A stretch of 64,000 nucleotides of DNA from Desulfovibrio sp. 86 (lineage in GTDB: Bacteria; Desulfobacterota; Desulfovibrionia; Desulfovibrionales; Desulfovibrionaceae): assembly GCF_902702915.1 (NCBI RefSeq), contig NZ_LR738849.1, positions 2,115,001 through 2,179,000 of the forward strand. Reading direction: 5' to 3'. A program made the position numbers and the translations under genes. Positions 55,273 to 64,000 of this stretch are shown piece after piece; the first letter of the stretch is position 1; each line of letters begins with the position of its first letter. The notes beneath the pieces are model-generated. The model was not told the origin of the DNA. It worked only from the letters and a program-made list of their open reading frames with translations, and did no database searches.

Positions 55273-57117
55273 CTAACTGAAATCGCTAGTTAACGCTGCC
55301 GCTTCATTTTTTGCCGCCAGGTATGCTTCGTAGGCAGGAAGAATCGTTTCCGGTTTTCCTGCCATGCGTACCTCGCCGCCGTCTATCCAGTACACGAAGT
55401 CGCAGGCTTCCACTGTACTCAGGCGGTGGGCCACCACCACCAGGGTCATATGATCACGCAGGCTGTTGATCGTCTGCTGTATGGCCTGTTCCGCCGCGCC
55501 GTCCAGGGCGCTGGTGGCTTCGTCGAACAGAATGAACTGCGGGGTGTTGTAAAGCGCGCGGGCAATGGCCACACGCTGCACTTGCCCGCCTGAGAGCCGC
55601 ACGCCCCGCTCGCCGATAACGGTATCAATATTTTGCTCCAGTCCGTCCACAAAGTCCATAGCCGCCATGCGGCAGCACTGCTGCACGCGCTCTCGGTCTA
55701 TGGCCGCGCCCCAATGACTGAAGGCGATATTTTCCGCAATGCTCGAGTTGAGCAGAAAGGGCGACTGCGGCACATAGCCGATACACCGCACCCACCCCTC
55801 GCGCAACGCGTTGTCCATGGGGCGGCCGTCCACAAAAATATTCCCGCCTGTGGGCGGAAACAACCCGGTCAGCAGGCCCACAATTGTGCTTTTGCCCGCG
55901 CCGGAGGGCCCCACAAAGCCCACCATGCTTCCGCGCGGAATGCGCAGGTTCAGGTTGCGCAGGGCGTCAGGCTTGTCGGCCGACACCGAAGGATAGCGAA
56001 AGGAAACGTTTTCCAGCCGCAGCTCTTCGTGCAGCGGGCAGTCCTGAGCGGTGTCCGTATCCGTGGGCGGCAGGGCGGCCACTTCGTCCAGCTGGCGCAA
56101 CACCGGCTCAATCTGGGGAATCTGCTGCTGCATCATAAGCATCTGCTGCACCAGTTTGTTCATGGTGGGCAGCAGCCGCCAGGCAACAGCCGCCAGCAGG
56201 GTCAGGGTACCCACAGTGCGCGCTACACTGGCGTTCTGCCAGTACAGCAGCATAACGCCCCCGAGCAGCAGCACCATGCCCACCCACTCCAGCGTCCATG
56301 ACGGCAAGGGGTGACAGACTGGCAACAGGGCCTGGGCGTGGGCCGCCCGCCCTTCATACTGGACATAACTGGATTCAAAAGGGGCCTGCTGGCGGTAGAT
56401 CATCAGTTCGCGAATGCCGTAAAGGGCAGTGTGCGAAACGCGGCCAGAATCACGCTGGGCCAGCGTCATCTCCTGACTGCATTTATTGACAAGTCTACGG
56501 CTGAACCGAAAACTGACATAGGCGCACAGCGCCGTACCCGCAAACACCACTCCCCCGGCAAAGGGGGTTGCGATCATTACAACCAGCACCAGAAGCAGGG
56601 CGACAGCCAATTGCCCCAGAGCCTGAACAACGGCGAAGCAGTAAACGCCGATGCCGTTGCGCCATGACAACATGGAGGCAAGGTCGCTGACCCGCTGGCT
56701 CACATGCCAGAGATACGGCGCATGCACAAAACCGTGAAAAAGACGCCTGCCCATCTCCAGATTAACAAGCTGGCTGAAATTCGACTGCTTCCAGGTGAGC
56801 GCGGCCAGGGCGATGGATTTGACAAACACGGCCGCGCACAGCCCCACCAGAAGAACAATGAGCAACAGGCGGGGGTCTTCCGTAATCGGAAGCATGGCCG
56901 GGCACAGGGCTACCAGTTTGTGCATGATGCCGGATTGCGCGATGGTTTGCGGCGATGCCAGCACCACGCCCAGCAGGGATACGGCGGCAGTGAGCACAAA
57001 TTCCGTCAGGGCGACCAGTACGGAAAAAATCATCACCCGCCAGAAGCGGCTTTGCAGGTCTTTGCCCAACCGGCTGTAAATAGCTCGAAAAATCTGGCTA
57101 AGCTGCGGATTCAGCAT
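55273..57117 (-). CDS. ABC exporter / flippase (PglK-like)
   Basis: A 614-residue ABC half-transporter. The N-terminal 320 residues contain about six membrane helices. The nucleotide-binding domain has Walker [19 protein letters not shown] near residue 400, Q-loop [16 protein letters not shown], signature [15 protein letters not shown], Walker [13 protein letters not shown] and the H-loop [14 protein letters not shown]. The layout resembles the lipid-linked oligosaccharide flippase PglK, which fits the setting between sugar-nucleotide operons, though a general ABC exporter cannot be excluded. Its start overlaps the fcl stop (ATGCTGA). Confidence 0.85.
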   Translation of the reverse strand: MLNPQLSQIFRAIYSRLGKDLQSRFWRVMIFSVLVALTEFVLTAAVSLLGVVLASPQTIAQSGIMHKLVALCPAMLPITEDPRLLLIVLLVGLCAAVFVKSIALAALTWKQSNFSQLVNLEMGRRLFHGFVHAPYLWHVSQRVSDLASMLSWRNGIGVYCFAVVQALGQLAVALLLVLVVMIATPFAGGVVFAGTALCAYVSFRFSRRLVNKCSQEMTLAQRDSGRVSHTALYGIRELMIYRQQAPFESSYVQYEGRAAHAQALLPVCHPLPSWTLEWVGMVLLLGGVMLLYWQNASVARTVGTLTLLAAVAWRLLPTMNKLVQQMLMMQQQIPQIEPVLRQLDEVAALPPTDTDTAQDCPLHEELRLENVSFRYPSVSADKPDALRNLNLRIPRGSMVGFVGPSGAGKSTIVGLLTGLFPPTGGNIFVDGRPMDNALREGWVRCIGYVPQSPFLLNSSIAENIAFSHWGAAIDRERVQQCCRMAAMDFVDGLEQNIDTVIGERGVRLSGGQVQRVAIARALYNTPQFILFDEATSALDGAAEQAIQQTINSLRDHMTLVVVAHRLSTVEACDFVYWIDGGEVRMAGKPETILPAYEAYLAAKNEAAALTSDFS

Positions 57118-58055
57118 GCGGCCCCCGCCCCATTGCGGGCGCAGAAGTCCCTGTATGTTGCCCGCAGGCCTTCCTCAAACCCCACCCTGGGCTTCCAGCC
57201 CATGCCGAAGAGCTTGCCCGAATCCATGAGCTTGCGGGGCGTGCCGTCGGGCTTTGTGGGGTCGGTGTCAATGCTGCCCTCAAAGCCTACCACACGGGCA
57301 ATAAGCCGGGCGGTGTCAATGATGCTGATGTCGGAGCCGCAGCCCACGTTGACGTGTTCAAAATCTGAGTAGTTTTTCAGCAGAAAAATACAGGCTTCGG
57401 CCATGTCATCCACATAGAGAAATTCGCGCAGGGCGTTGCCCGTTCCCCATATGGTCACCTTTTCGGCTCCGGCCATTTTGGCTTCATGAAACCGGCGGAT
57501 AAGCGCCGGGATCACATGGCTGTTTTCCGGGTGGTAATTATCGCCCGGGCCATACAGATTGGTTGGCATGGCGCTGATGGCGTCAAAGCCATACTGCTTG
57601 CGGTAGGCCTGGCACATCTTGATACCTGCTATTTTCGCCAGGGCGTAGGCATCATTGGTGGGTTCCAGCGGCCCTGTGAGCAGATACTCTTCCTTGATGG
57701 GCTGTGGGCACATCTTGGGGTATATGCACGATGACCCCAGAAACAGCAGTTTTTTGCAGTTGTTGCTGTAGGCGCTGTCTATGACGTTGTTCTGTATCTG
57801 CAAGTTCTGGTAGATAAATTCTGCTGGATATGTGGCGTTGGCATGAATGCCGCCCACCTTGGCGGCGGCAAGTACCACGATGGCAGGCCGGTACTGCGCA
57901 AAAAAGGTTCGCACTGCCGCCTGATCACACAGATCCAGTTCTGCGTGCGTGCGCGTCAGCAGGTTTTCATAGCCATCACGGGCAAGAGCGCGACAAATGG
58001 CACTGCCCACAAGCCCGCGGTGGCCTGCTACATAAATAAGCGAATCTTTGTCCAT
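57111..58055 (-). CDS. fcl: GDP-L-fucose synthase
   Basis: A 314-residue epimerase-reductase that converts GDP-4-keto-6-deoxymannose to GDP-L-fucose. The NADP-binding motif [14 protein letters not shown] is at residue 12, [20 protein letters not shown] holds the catalytic serine and cysteine region, and [12 protein letters not shown] has the YxxxK pair. The end has [12 protein letters not shown]. It lies six bases after the gmd stop on the same strand, and the ABC exporter start overlaps its stop. Confidence 0.96.
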   Translation of the reverse strand: MDKDSLIYVAGHRGLVGSAICRALARDGYENLLTRTHAELDLCDQAAVRTFFAQYRPAIVVLAAAKVGGIHANATYPAEFIYQNLQIQNNVIDSAYSNNCKKLLFLGSSCIYPKMCPQPIKEEYLLTGPLEPTNDAYALAKIAGIKMCQAYRKQYGFDAISAMPTNLYGPGDNYHPENSHVIPALIRRFHEAKMAGAEKVTIWGTGNALREFLYVDDMAEACIFLLKNYSDFEHVNVGCGSDISIIDTARLIARVVGFEGSIDTDPTKPDGTPRKLMDSGKLFGMGWKPRVGFEEGLRATYRDFCARNGAGAAC

Positions 58056-58060
58056 GCGGG

Positions 58061-59209
58061 CTACTCGTTATGGCTGAATGTCTTGAATCCTGCCACCTTG
58101 CACACGGCATCACGCATGCTCAGGGCTAGATCTTCGCGCGCCATTTCGGCCACCATATCCTCAAAGGATGTGCTCGGCTCCCAACCCAGCTTTTCCTTGG
58201 CCTTGGCCGGATTGCCCAGCAAGGTTTCCACCTCGGTGGGGCGGAAGTAGCGCGGGTCTACCCGCACAATGACATCGCCGGGCTTGACGTGGCACTCCAG
58301 CCCCTGACGGTTGCCAGCAGCCTGCTGCAGTTTATTCAGGTCCACAGCTTCCACTGTGCCGGTCTCGTCCACGCCTTGGCCTTGCCATGCAAGCGTTAAA
58401 CCCACTTCAGCCGCTGCCGTGTTGACGAAATCGCGTACTGAGAATTGTCGCCCTGTGGCAATGACAAAGTCGTCCGCTTGTTCCTGCTGCAGCATAAGCC
58501 ACTGCATTTCAACATAATCCCTGGCATGCCCCCAGTCGCGCTTGGCGTCCAGGTTGCCGAGATAGAGGCAATCCTGCAGCCCGAGCACCATACGGGACAT
58601 GGCGCGGGTGATCTTGCGGGTAACAAAGGTTTCACCGCGGATAGGCGATTCGTGATTAAAAAGGATGCCGTTGCAGGCATACATGCCGTAGGCTTCGCGG
58701 TAATTGACCGTAATCCAGTAGGCGTACAGCTTGGCGCAGGCGTAAGGCGAACGGGGGTAGAAGGGCGTTTTTTCGGTCTGCGGCATTTCCTGCACCAGGC
58801 CGAAAAGCTCGGACGTGGAGGCCTGATAAAAACGGGTTGTCCCCGTAAGCCCGGCAATGCGTATGGCCTCAAGCAGGCGCAGGGTTCCCAGGGCATCCAC
58901 ATCGGCCGTGTATTCCGGCGATTCAAAGGATACCTGCACATGGCTTTGGGCTGCCAGATTGTATACTTCGTCGGGCTGCACTTCCTGCATGATGCGGATG
59001 AGATTGCTGGAATCACTCAGATCGCCGTAGTGCAGTATAAAATGCCGCGCACTGGTGTGCGGATCCTGATAGAGATGGTCAATGCGGTCTGTATTGAAGA
59101 GCGAGGCGCGGCGCTTGATGCCGTGCACCTCATAGCCTTTGCGTAACAGAAATTCTGCAAGATAGGCCCCGTCCTGACCGGTGATGCCCGTTATGAGCGC
59201 TTTCTTCAT
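58061..59209 (-). CDS. gmd: GDP-mannose 4,6-dehydratase
   Basis: A 382-residue enzyme making the first intermediate from GDP-mannose to GDP-fucose. It carries [15 protein letters not shown] at the start, [42 protein letters not shown], the catalytic STSELFG and [16 protein letters not shown], and [19 protein letters not shown] [13 protein letters not shown]. The ATG at 59209 is chosen because it starts the family sequence MKKALITG; the earlier codon at 59233 adds eight unrelated residues. Confidence 0.97.
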   Translation of the reverse strand: MKKALITGITGQDGAYLAEFLLRKGYEVHGIKRRASLFNTDRIDHLYQDPHTSARHFILHYGDLSDSSNLIRIMQEVQPDEVYNLAAQSHVQVSFESPEYTADVDALGTLRLLEAIRIAGLTGTTRFYQASTSELFGLVQEMPQTEKTPFYPRSPYACAKLYAYWITVNYREAYGMYACNGILFNHESPIRGETFVTRKITRAMSRMVLGLQDCLYLGNLDAKRDWGHARDYVEMQWLMLQQEQADDFVIATGRQFSVRDFVNTAAAEVGLTLAWQGQGVDETGTVEAVDLNKLQQAAGNRQGLECHVKPGDVIVRVDPRYFRPTEVETLLGNPAKAKEKLGWEPSTSFEDMVAEMAREDLALSMRDAVCKVAGFKTFSHNE

Positions 59210-59319
59210 GATCCTTATTTCCTGACCTGACAAATTGTCATAGTATTTTTTACGTTCAGATTGCTCAAGGTGAACTTATAAGTCTATATTGCATGGTGGA
59301 CGATGTCCACCCGGTGGTT

Positions 59320-60762
59320 TCATCTGTTTTCGTTGCCGTGCGCCGGTAAATCTTCGCGTCCGTACACATCGGCAAAGCGCACAATGTCGTCTTCGCCCAG
59401 ATATGCGCCGGACTGGATTTCAATAAGCACCAGAGGGATGACGCCGGGGTTTTTCAGCCTGTGCCGCGTTCCCACGGGAATGTAGGTGGACTGGTTTTCT
59501 GTATACAGGCGGGTTTCATTGCCGTTGGTCACCTCGGCCGTGCCGCTGACAACTACCCAGTGCTCGGCGCGGTGGTGGTGCATCTGGAGGGAAAGCTCCG
59601 CACCTGGATTGACAATGATACGTTTGACCTGAAAACGGCCGTCCATAACGAGCGTTTCGTAGCTGCCCCAGGGGCGGTAGACCAGCGGATGCTGTCTGCA
59701 TTCGGTTCGCCGGGCTGATTGCAGGCGGCCGACCATGGTCTTGACCTCCTGCACCCGCTCGCGCGGGGCCACCAGCACGGCATCGCGTGTTTCCACAACC
59801 ACAAGGTCGCGCACGCCAATGGCCGTCACCAGGCGATGCTGGGCGTTGAAATAACAGTTCTCCGCGTCTTGGGTCATGATGTCGCCGTGGCAGACGTTGC
59901 CGCTGTCGTCCCCCGCTTCCGCCTGATAGAACGCCTCCCATGAGCCAAGGTCGCTCCAGCCTGTGGACAGGGGAACTACCGCCGCACGGTCCGTTTGCTC
60001 CATGACTGCATAGTCGATGGAGTCGGACGGCGAGGCCAGAAATGCGTCCGCGTCCGGGCGGCAGAACGCGCCGTCGGCTGCGCGTCTTTGCCAGGCGGTG
60101 CAGCAGGCGGCGTGTATTTCGGGGGCGAAGCGTTCAAGCTCTTTCAGGTACACGGAGGCACGCAACAGAAACATGCCGCTGTTCCACAAAAAGCCGCCCT
60201 GATCCAGCATGGATTGGGCCGCCGCTGTATCGGGTTTTTCCACAAAGCGGGCCACGCGGAAGCCGCCGTAGCTCAAAGCTTCGCCTTGTTCGATATAGCC
60301 GAAGCCTGTTTCCGGGCTTGCGGGCGTGATGCCGAAAGTGACGATATGCCCTTGTTCCGCCAGGGCTGCGGCAGACCCCACTCCCTTGAAGAAAGCGGCT
60401 TCATTACCGATGGCATGATCGGACGGCAACACCAGCATGAGCGGGTCCGCTCCGTCGCGGGCAAGGGTGAGAGCCGCGAGAGCAATGGCCGGCGCGGTAT
60501 TGCGCGGTGCGGGTTCTAAAAGAATGGTGGCGCGAACGTCACATTCGTACAATGCGGCCGTTACATAAAAACGGTGGGCCTCATTGCAGACAATGACCGG
60601 TTCCAGGCTTTCCGGAGTACGTTGCGCCCGCAAGAGCGTGTCTTTGAACAGGGTACGCCCCTCGCCCAGATCCACAAACTGTTTGGGGTAGGTCTCGCGC
60701 GAGAGCGGCCACAGGCGTGTGCCGCTGCCGCCGCAAAGTATGACAGGAGCAATGCTTGACAT
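59320..60762 (-). CDS. manC: Mannose-1-P guanylyltransferase / mannose-6-P isomerase
   Basis: A 480-residue bifunctional enzyme supplying GDP-mannose. The guanylyltransferase part has VILCGGSGTRLWPLSRETYP, PLMLVLPSDHAIGNE, FGYIEQGEAL, FVEKPDTAAAQ and NSGMFLLRA. The C-terminal isomerase cupin has YRPWGSYETLVMDGRFQVK, LSLQMHHHRAEHWVVVSGTA and YIPVGTRHRLKNPG. The start is uncertain: ATG 60762 or an upstream GTG at 60774. It heads the manC-gmd-fcl set, with 110 bases between manC and gmd. Confidence 0.95.
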   Translation of the reverse strand: MSSIAPVILCGGSGTRLWPLSRETYPKQFVDLGEGRTLFKDTLLRAQRTPESLEPVIVCNEAHRFYVTAALYECDVRATILLEPAPRNTAPAIALAALTLARDGADPLMLVLPSDHAIGNEAAFFKGVGSAAALAEQGHIVTFGITPASPETGFGYIEQGEALSYGGFRVARFVEKPDTAAAQSMLDQGGFLWNSGMFLLRASVYLKELERFAPEIHAACCTAWQRRAADGAFCRPDADAFLASPSDSIDYAVMEQTDRAAVVPLSTGWSDLGSWEAFYQAEAGDDSGNVCHGDIMTQDAENCYFNAQHRLVTAIGVRDLVVVETRDAVLVAPRERVQEVKTMVGRLQSARRTECRQHPLVYRPWGSYETLVMDGRFQVKRIIVNPGAELSLQMHHHRAEHWVVVSGTAEVTNGNETRLYTENQSTYIPVGTRHRLKNPGVIPLVLIEIQSGAYLGEDDIVRFADVYGREDLPAHGNENR

Positions 60763-61251
60763 GGAATTACTCACAGGTGTTCAAATAAATGCTTTATACC
60801 GCACAGGGGTCTGCACGCCCGCTGTGGCGCACCGCCCGAAAGATACACTAATCGCGGGTGCAGAACAAGGTCGTCGAGCCTGACCCATGCGCTTGCCCAG
60901 GGGCCACAACTGTACCCCACGGCAGAGTTGCAACTAATGCTCAAGACATAAATTCCTATCAGAGGCAGCTATACCGCAACAAGATATGCATCTAGTTTTT
61001 ATTGAGGCGCGCGTCATATGCAGTGTGACAGCCAAAAACAGCTGAATTGAAGACAATATACTTTCTTTAATTTTAATAAGTTAGATATTTTTTAATGTCT
61101 GGCAGCAATGGTTTGAATTAATGTGCTTTCTAGTTTAAAAATAATTGGTTTGCCACACGTGCCCATCTGCAAAAAAATAACATTGGCATAAAGCGGTACG
61201 CAATAAAACAACAGGCCACAAGGCCAACAAAAGATTGTTCAGGAGAGCTAC
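60763..61251. other. Divergent promoter region, no gene
   Basis: This 489-base gap separates manC (leftward) from wzy (rightward). The right two thirds are strongly A+T-rich (around 61020-61200). It must hold promoters for both directions, but no unique boxes could be picked with confidence, and no gene is seen. Confidence 0.55.
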
Positions 61252-62637
61252 ATGCCACCAACAGAAATTATTTCAGACGGTATCAAGGACGGCCTGCGGC
61301 GTCTGGCCTTCTGGCTTTGGTTCGGCAGCATCTTCTCGCTTGTACTGCCTTTTGCTTGGCCACAACTTTGTCCACAGGCCGTTGAGATAAGTCTTCACCT
61401 TCTCTGGCTTGAATTTATCATAACAGGCTGTGTCTGGTGCTTTTTTGAGGACAATTGGCCCGCGCTAGTTGGGGCGGGCTGGCTTTTGGCCTGTACGCTT
61501 GGGGTGTGGCTCCCTTTAAAAGGGACTCTCTTTTTCGCGCAATCGCCCCCCTCGTTTACTTCTTTTGTCTGGATGTTGCTGTTAGGGTATTCAAGTCTCA
61601 GGCTGGGCCTGGCCTGCGCCTCTCGCATCACCTTTCTTCAGATAGGTCTGGCCAAGCTGTGCCGGATGCTTTCCCCGGAAATTATTGCACCCCGCACCTA
61701 CAAGTATAGCCTTTATGGGATAAGCGTACTTTCAATCGCAACTATAATTGGATTTTATATTTACTTTGAAACAATACCATTATTTTCAGACAATCCGGCA
61801 ATTTCCAGGTATCAGCACTTCAACGGGCCATATACACACAATCTCGCGAGATTTTATTACAGAATATTTTCTTCACTATCACTCGTTTCATCTTTTTTTA
61901 TTGTTTCTTTGTATGCAAAGAAATTGACAACAAAAGAAAAAATATTAGCGTTCACGACTGTCATGCTGTCCTTGGGCTGCATGCTTGGCAGCGGCTCACG
62001 GGGAGATGCCGCGGCATTGTCGCTGTTTATAGCTATCATTGCCATATTCTCACTGCAAGGACGCAAACGTCTGTTTGTCGGAGGGATCTTGGGCCTGTTC
62101 TTCGGTATAGTTTTTTGTCTACTCACATATTACCGAAACAAAAGCGGCCTTGTTTCTTTTGCCGTTATTTTTCCCGAAATCGGGGATGCGGTGCTTTTGA
62201 TCAATGCGGCGGACAAGCATGACGTTCCCTGGGCTTGGGGAAAAACATATGCTTCCGCGATACTTTCTTTTATTCCAAGCTCTCTGTGTCCATTCAGGAT
62301 GACCTACGGCTTTGGCCGCTACTCTCTTGAGATCCTGCACATGGGGAGCAATATCCCTATCGCGCCGAGCTATGGCGGATTGCGGCCCACCTTTGTTGGC
62401 GAAGCCTACCTGAATGGAGGGATACCCGGAATTTTGATTTTCGGCTTTTTGCTTGGCACGCTTCTCGGTACATGGCGCAGCCTGCAGAAAAAAATCACCC
62501 CGGAGTCCGGAGCCTGTGTACTTTTTTTTACGCTTTCCCTGTTTACCGTTATGGTTTCCGACTTTTATGGACTTTTACATGGCCTAGCGCTCCTTATGGG
62601 ACTCGTATGGCTTAGTGAGCGTATTTTTACGAGGTAA
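61252..62637 (+). CDS. wzy: O-antigen polymerase-like membrane protein (Wzy)
   Basis: A 461-residue integral membrane protein with about ten to twelve hydrophobic segments. The sequence has little conservation, as is normal for Wzy. A central cytoplasmic or periplasmic loop includes GSGSRGDAAALSLFIAIIA, and a late loop with GGLRPTFVGEAYLNGGIPG matches the pattern of oligosaccharide repeat-unit polymerases (family of O-antigen polymerase). It would join repeat units in the periplasm. CAGGAGAGCTAC precedes the start. The wzx start is only two bases after the stop. Confidence 0.78.
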   Translation: MPPTEIISDGIKDGLRRLAFWLWFGSIFSLVLPFAWPQLCPQAVEISLHLLWLEFIITGCVWCFFEDNWPALVGAGWLLACTLGVWLPLKGTLFFAQSPPSFTSFVWMLLLGYSSLRLGLACASRITFLQIGLAKLCRMLSPEIIAPRTYKYSLYGISVLSIATIIGFYIYFETIPLFSDNPAISRYQHFNGPYTHNLARFYYRIFSSLSLVSSFFIVSLYAKKLTTKEKILAFTTVMLSLGCMLGSGSRGDAAALSLFIAIIAIFSLQGRKRLFVGGILGLFFGIVFCLLTYYRNKSGLVSFAVIFPEIGDAVLLINAADKHDVPWAWGKTYASAILSFIPSSLCPFRMTYGFGRYSLEILHMGSNIPIAPSYGGLRPTFVGEAYLNGGIPGILIFGFLLGTLLGTWRSLQKKITPESGACVLFFTLSLFTVMVSDFYGLLHGLALLMGLVWLSERIFTR

Positions 62638-62639
62638 AA

Positions 62640-63956
62640 GTGACTTTTACGCCACAAAAAGATATTCATAAGATTATACACGGAATGCTGATTACTGCAT
62701 TTTGTAAAATATTTGCAGTGTTATGTAGCTATCTACTATATTTTGTTCTGGCAAAAGTATTAGGCGTAGAGGGGCTGGGGCTTTTTTCACTTGCCTTTAC
62801 CATTGTCGTGGCGGCTTCTTTTCTTGGACGTTTTGGGCTTGACTATGTGCTTTTACGCTACTCAACGCTCTATTTTTCCAGCCAGCAATTGGGCGTGTTG
62901 AAGGCATGGTACGCGCGTGCCATGCTCTTTGCAGCCGTAATATCCATGCTGCTGTGCGCGGGCATATTTTTGAGCGGCTCCTGGCTGTGTCACGTGGCCT
63001 TTAACAAACCAGGGCTACTCGCGCCATTGCTGTGGATGACCGTTGGGCTCATTCCGCAAGCATTGCTTTTCTTACAGGCCGAAACATTGAAAGGGGCTGG
63101 GCATATCAGAGCCTCGCAAATCCTCCAGGGCGATGGTGGCGGTGTGGTCGTCCATGGCACAGCCCTGGCATTTTCAATACCACTTAGCTTCTTTTATGGA
63201 GTAGAGGGGGCGTGCATAGGTTTTGCTGGGGCAAGTTGGCTCGCGTTTTTTGCGGGTTGCCGTATGGCAGGACACCTCTTTGGCGAGGTAAAAAGACAAG
63301 AAGCACCGCCCTACAAAACGCTTTTCCACCTGGGTACTCCGCTGTTTATAGCCTCGGCTCTATCTTTAATTGTTGCACGGGCGGGGATAGTACTGCTCGG
63401 TATATGGGAATCCGCGGCAATTGTTGGCATCTTTGCCCTTGCCCATAAGCTGGCACTACTCGGTTCCAATATCCAGACTGCGGGATGCACGGTGGTGGGG
63501 CCGCAACTTGCGGTACTGTATATGAAAGGTAATACGGCTGCATTGGCACAATATTATCGCCACGGCAGTCGTCTTATACTCACCCTGGCCTTTGTGGCAC
63601 TGGGTGGAGCAAGTCTTTTTGCAAGCCCCTTGTTGGGGCTTTTTGGTTCGGAACTTATGGACGGAGTACCTATCCTGCGGCTTTTGTGCCTGGGGGAACT
63701 CTTGGCACTCCTGTTTGGCCCTGTGAGTCTTGCCCTCATCACAACCGGACACAGCAGGCAACACTGCATTGCGGTGGGTATTGCCAGCGCAGTGACACTG
63801 GCCGCTGGCCTGCTGCTTATTCCCCGGTACGGCCTGTCTGGAGCCGCAGCGGCAGTGGCGGTAAGCACTGTCACACAGAATGCTGCTCAGGCCATCTACG
63901 TTAAACGCCTGTTAGGCTTCTTCCCTAGTATTTTTCGCATAGGAAAAATTTCCTGA
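62640..63956 (+). CDS. wzx: Oligosaccharide flippase (Wzx)
   Basis: A 438-residue membrane protein of the polysaccharide-transport (MOP/Wzx) type with about twelve membrane helices. Typical phrases are LAKVLGVEGLGLFSLAFTIV near residue 40 and YGLSGAAAAVAVSTVTQNAA near the end, both common to Wzx exporters. It flips lipid-linked repeat units across the inner membrane. The start is a GTG three bases after the wzy stop, with GAGG upstream, so the two genes form one unit. The window ends 44 bases after its stop. Confidence 0.88.
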   Translation: MTFTPQKDIHKIIHGMLITAFCKIFAVLCSYLLYFVLAKVLGVEGLGLFSLAFTIVVAASFLGRFGLDYVLLRYSTLYFSSQQLGVLKAWYARAMLFAAVISMLLCAGIFLSGSWLCHVAFNKPGLLAPLLWMTVGLIPQALLFLQAETLKGAGHIRASQILQGDGGGVVVHGTALAFSIPLSFFYGVEGACIGFAGASWLAFFAGCRMAGHLFGEVKRQEAPPYKTLFHLGTPLFIASALSLIVARAGIVLLGIWESAAIVGIFALAHKLALLGSNIQTAGCTVVGPQLAVLYMKGNTAALAQYYRHGSRLILTLAFVALGGASLFASPLLGLFGSELMDGVPILRLLCLGELLALLFGPVSLALITTGHSRQHCIAVGIASAVTLAAGLLLIPRYGLSGAAAAVAVSTVTQNAAQAIYVKRLLGFFPSIFRIGKIS

Positions 63957-64000
63957 AAGGTGTTTTTGCACAGCAATAAATACCGCTTCAGGCTGAATTT

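Overview
The window looks like a chromosomal segment of a sulfate-reducing deltaproteobacterium of the Desulfovibrio type. The grounds are the gene style (flgF-flgG-flgA-flgH order, a CheZ-type phosphatase, a hypC gene, a ferredoxin-nitroreductase), the GC-rich housekeeping genes and the rRNA sequence. The genus is an inference; no search was run.

Layout. 1-2433: the 3' three quarters of a 23S rRNA gene, the 5S rRNA and a terminator. 2434-5133: a gene-poor zone of duplicated 5S tail, hairpins and a mosaic of GC-rich repeats, split by a complete IS3-family insertion sequence. 5134-18015: ordinary chromosome with an outer-membrane barrel protein, a methyltransferase, hypC, ileS-lspA, a small membrane protein, cpoB, cheZ, a nitroreductase and the flagellar block flgF, flgG, flgA, flgH. 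18468-18554: tRNA-Leu(CAG). 18728 to about 28300: an integrated element beside that tRNA, with a tyrosine integrase, a RecA-like ATPase with a worn Toprim-like region, an IS remnant, a Phd/ParE toxin-antitoxin pair, an AlpA-like regulator and a primase-helicase followed by iteron-like repeats. 28367-32484: a SWIM zinc-finger protein and an SNF2 helicase, which may or may not belong to the element.

32702-63956: a large surface-polysaccharide locus. It holds six recognisable glycosyltransferases, a further transferase-like protein, two methyltransferases, a DegT-type aminotransferase, an acyltransferase and two large putative carbohydrate transferases. It also carries a full pseudaminic acid pathway (pseB, pseC, pseF, a pseG-pseH fusion, pseI) with an inserted deacetylase and formyltransferase. 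An ABC flippase-like exporter, the GDP-fucose genes (manC, gmd, fcl) and a Wzy/Wzx pair complete the locus.

How the parts fit. The pse operon should make CMP-pseudaminic acid, or a formylated relative, and manC-gmd-fcl should make GDP-L-fucose. The glycosyltransferases would assemble a repeat unit on a lipid carrier, which Wzx or the ABC exporter would flip and Wzy polymerise. One glycosyltransferase carries an 11-base G run, so surface structure may switch on and off. Base composition visibly changes from gene to gene in the locus, which suggests mosaic assembly by transfer. The most interesting signals are the deacetylase-formyltransferase insertion in the pse operon, the poly-G tract, the iteron-like repeats beside the primase, and three tandem repeats whose hairpins keep pairing through paired base changes.
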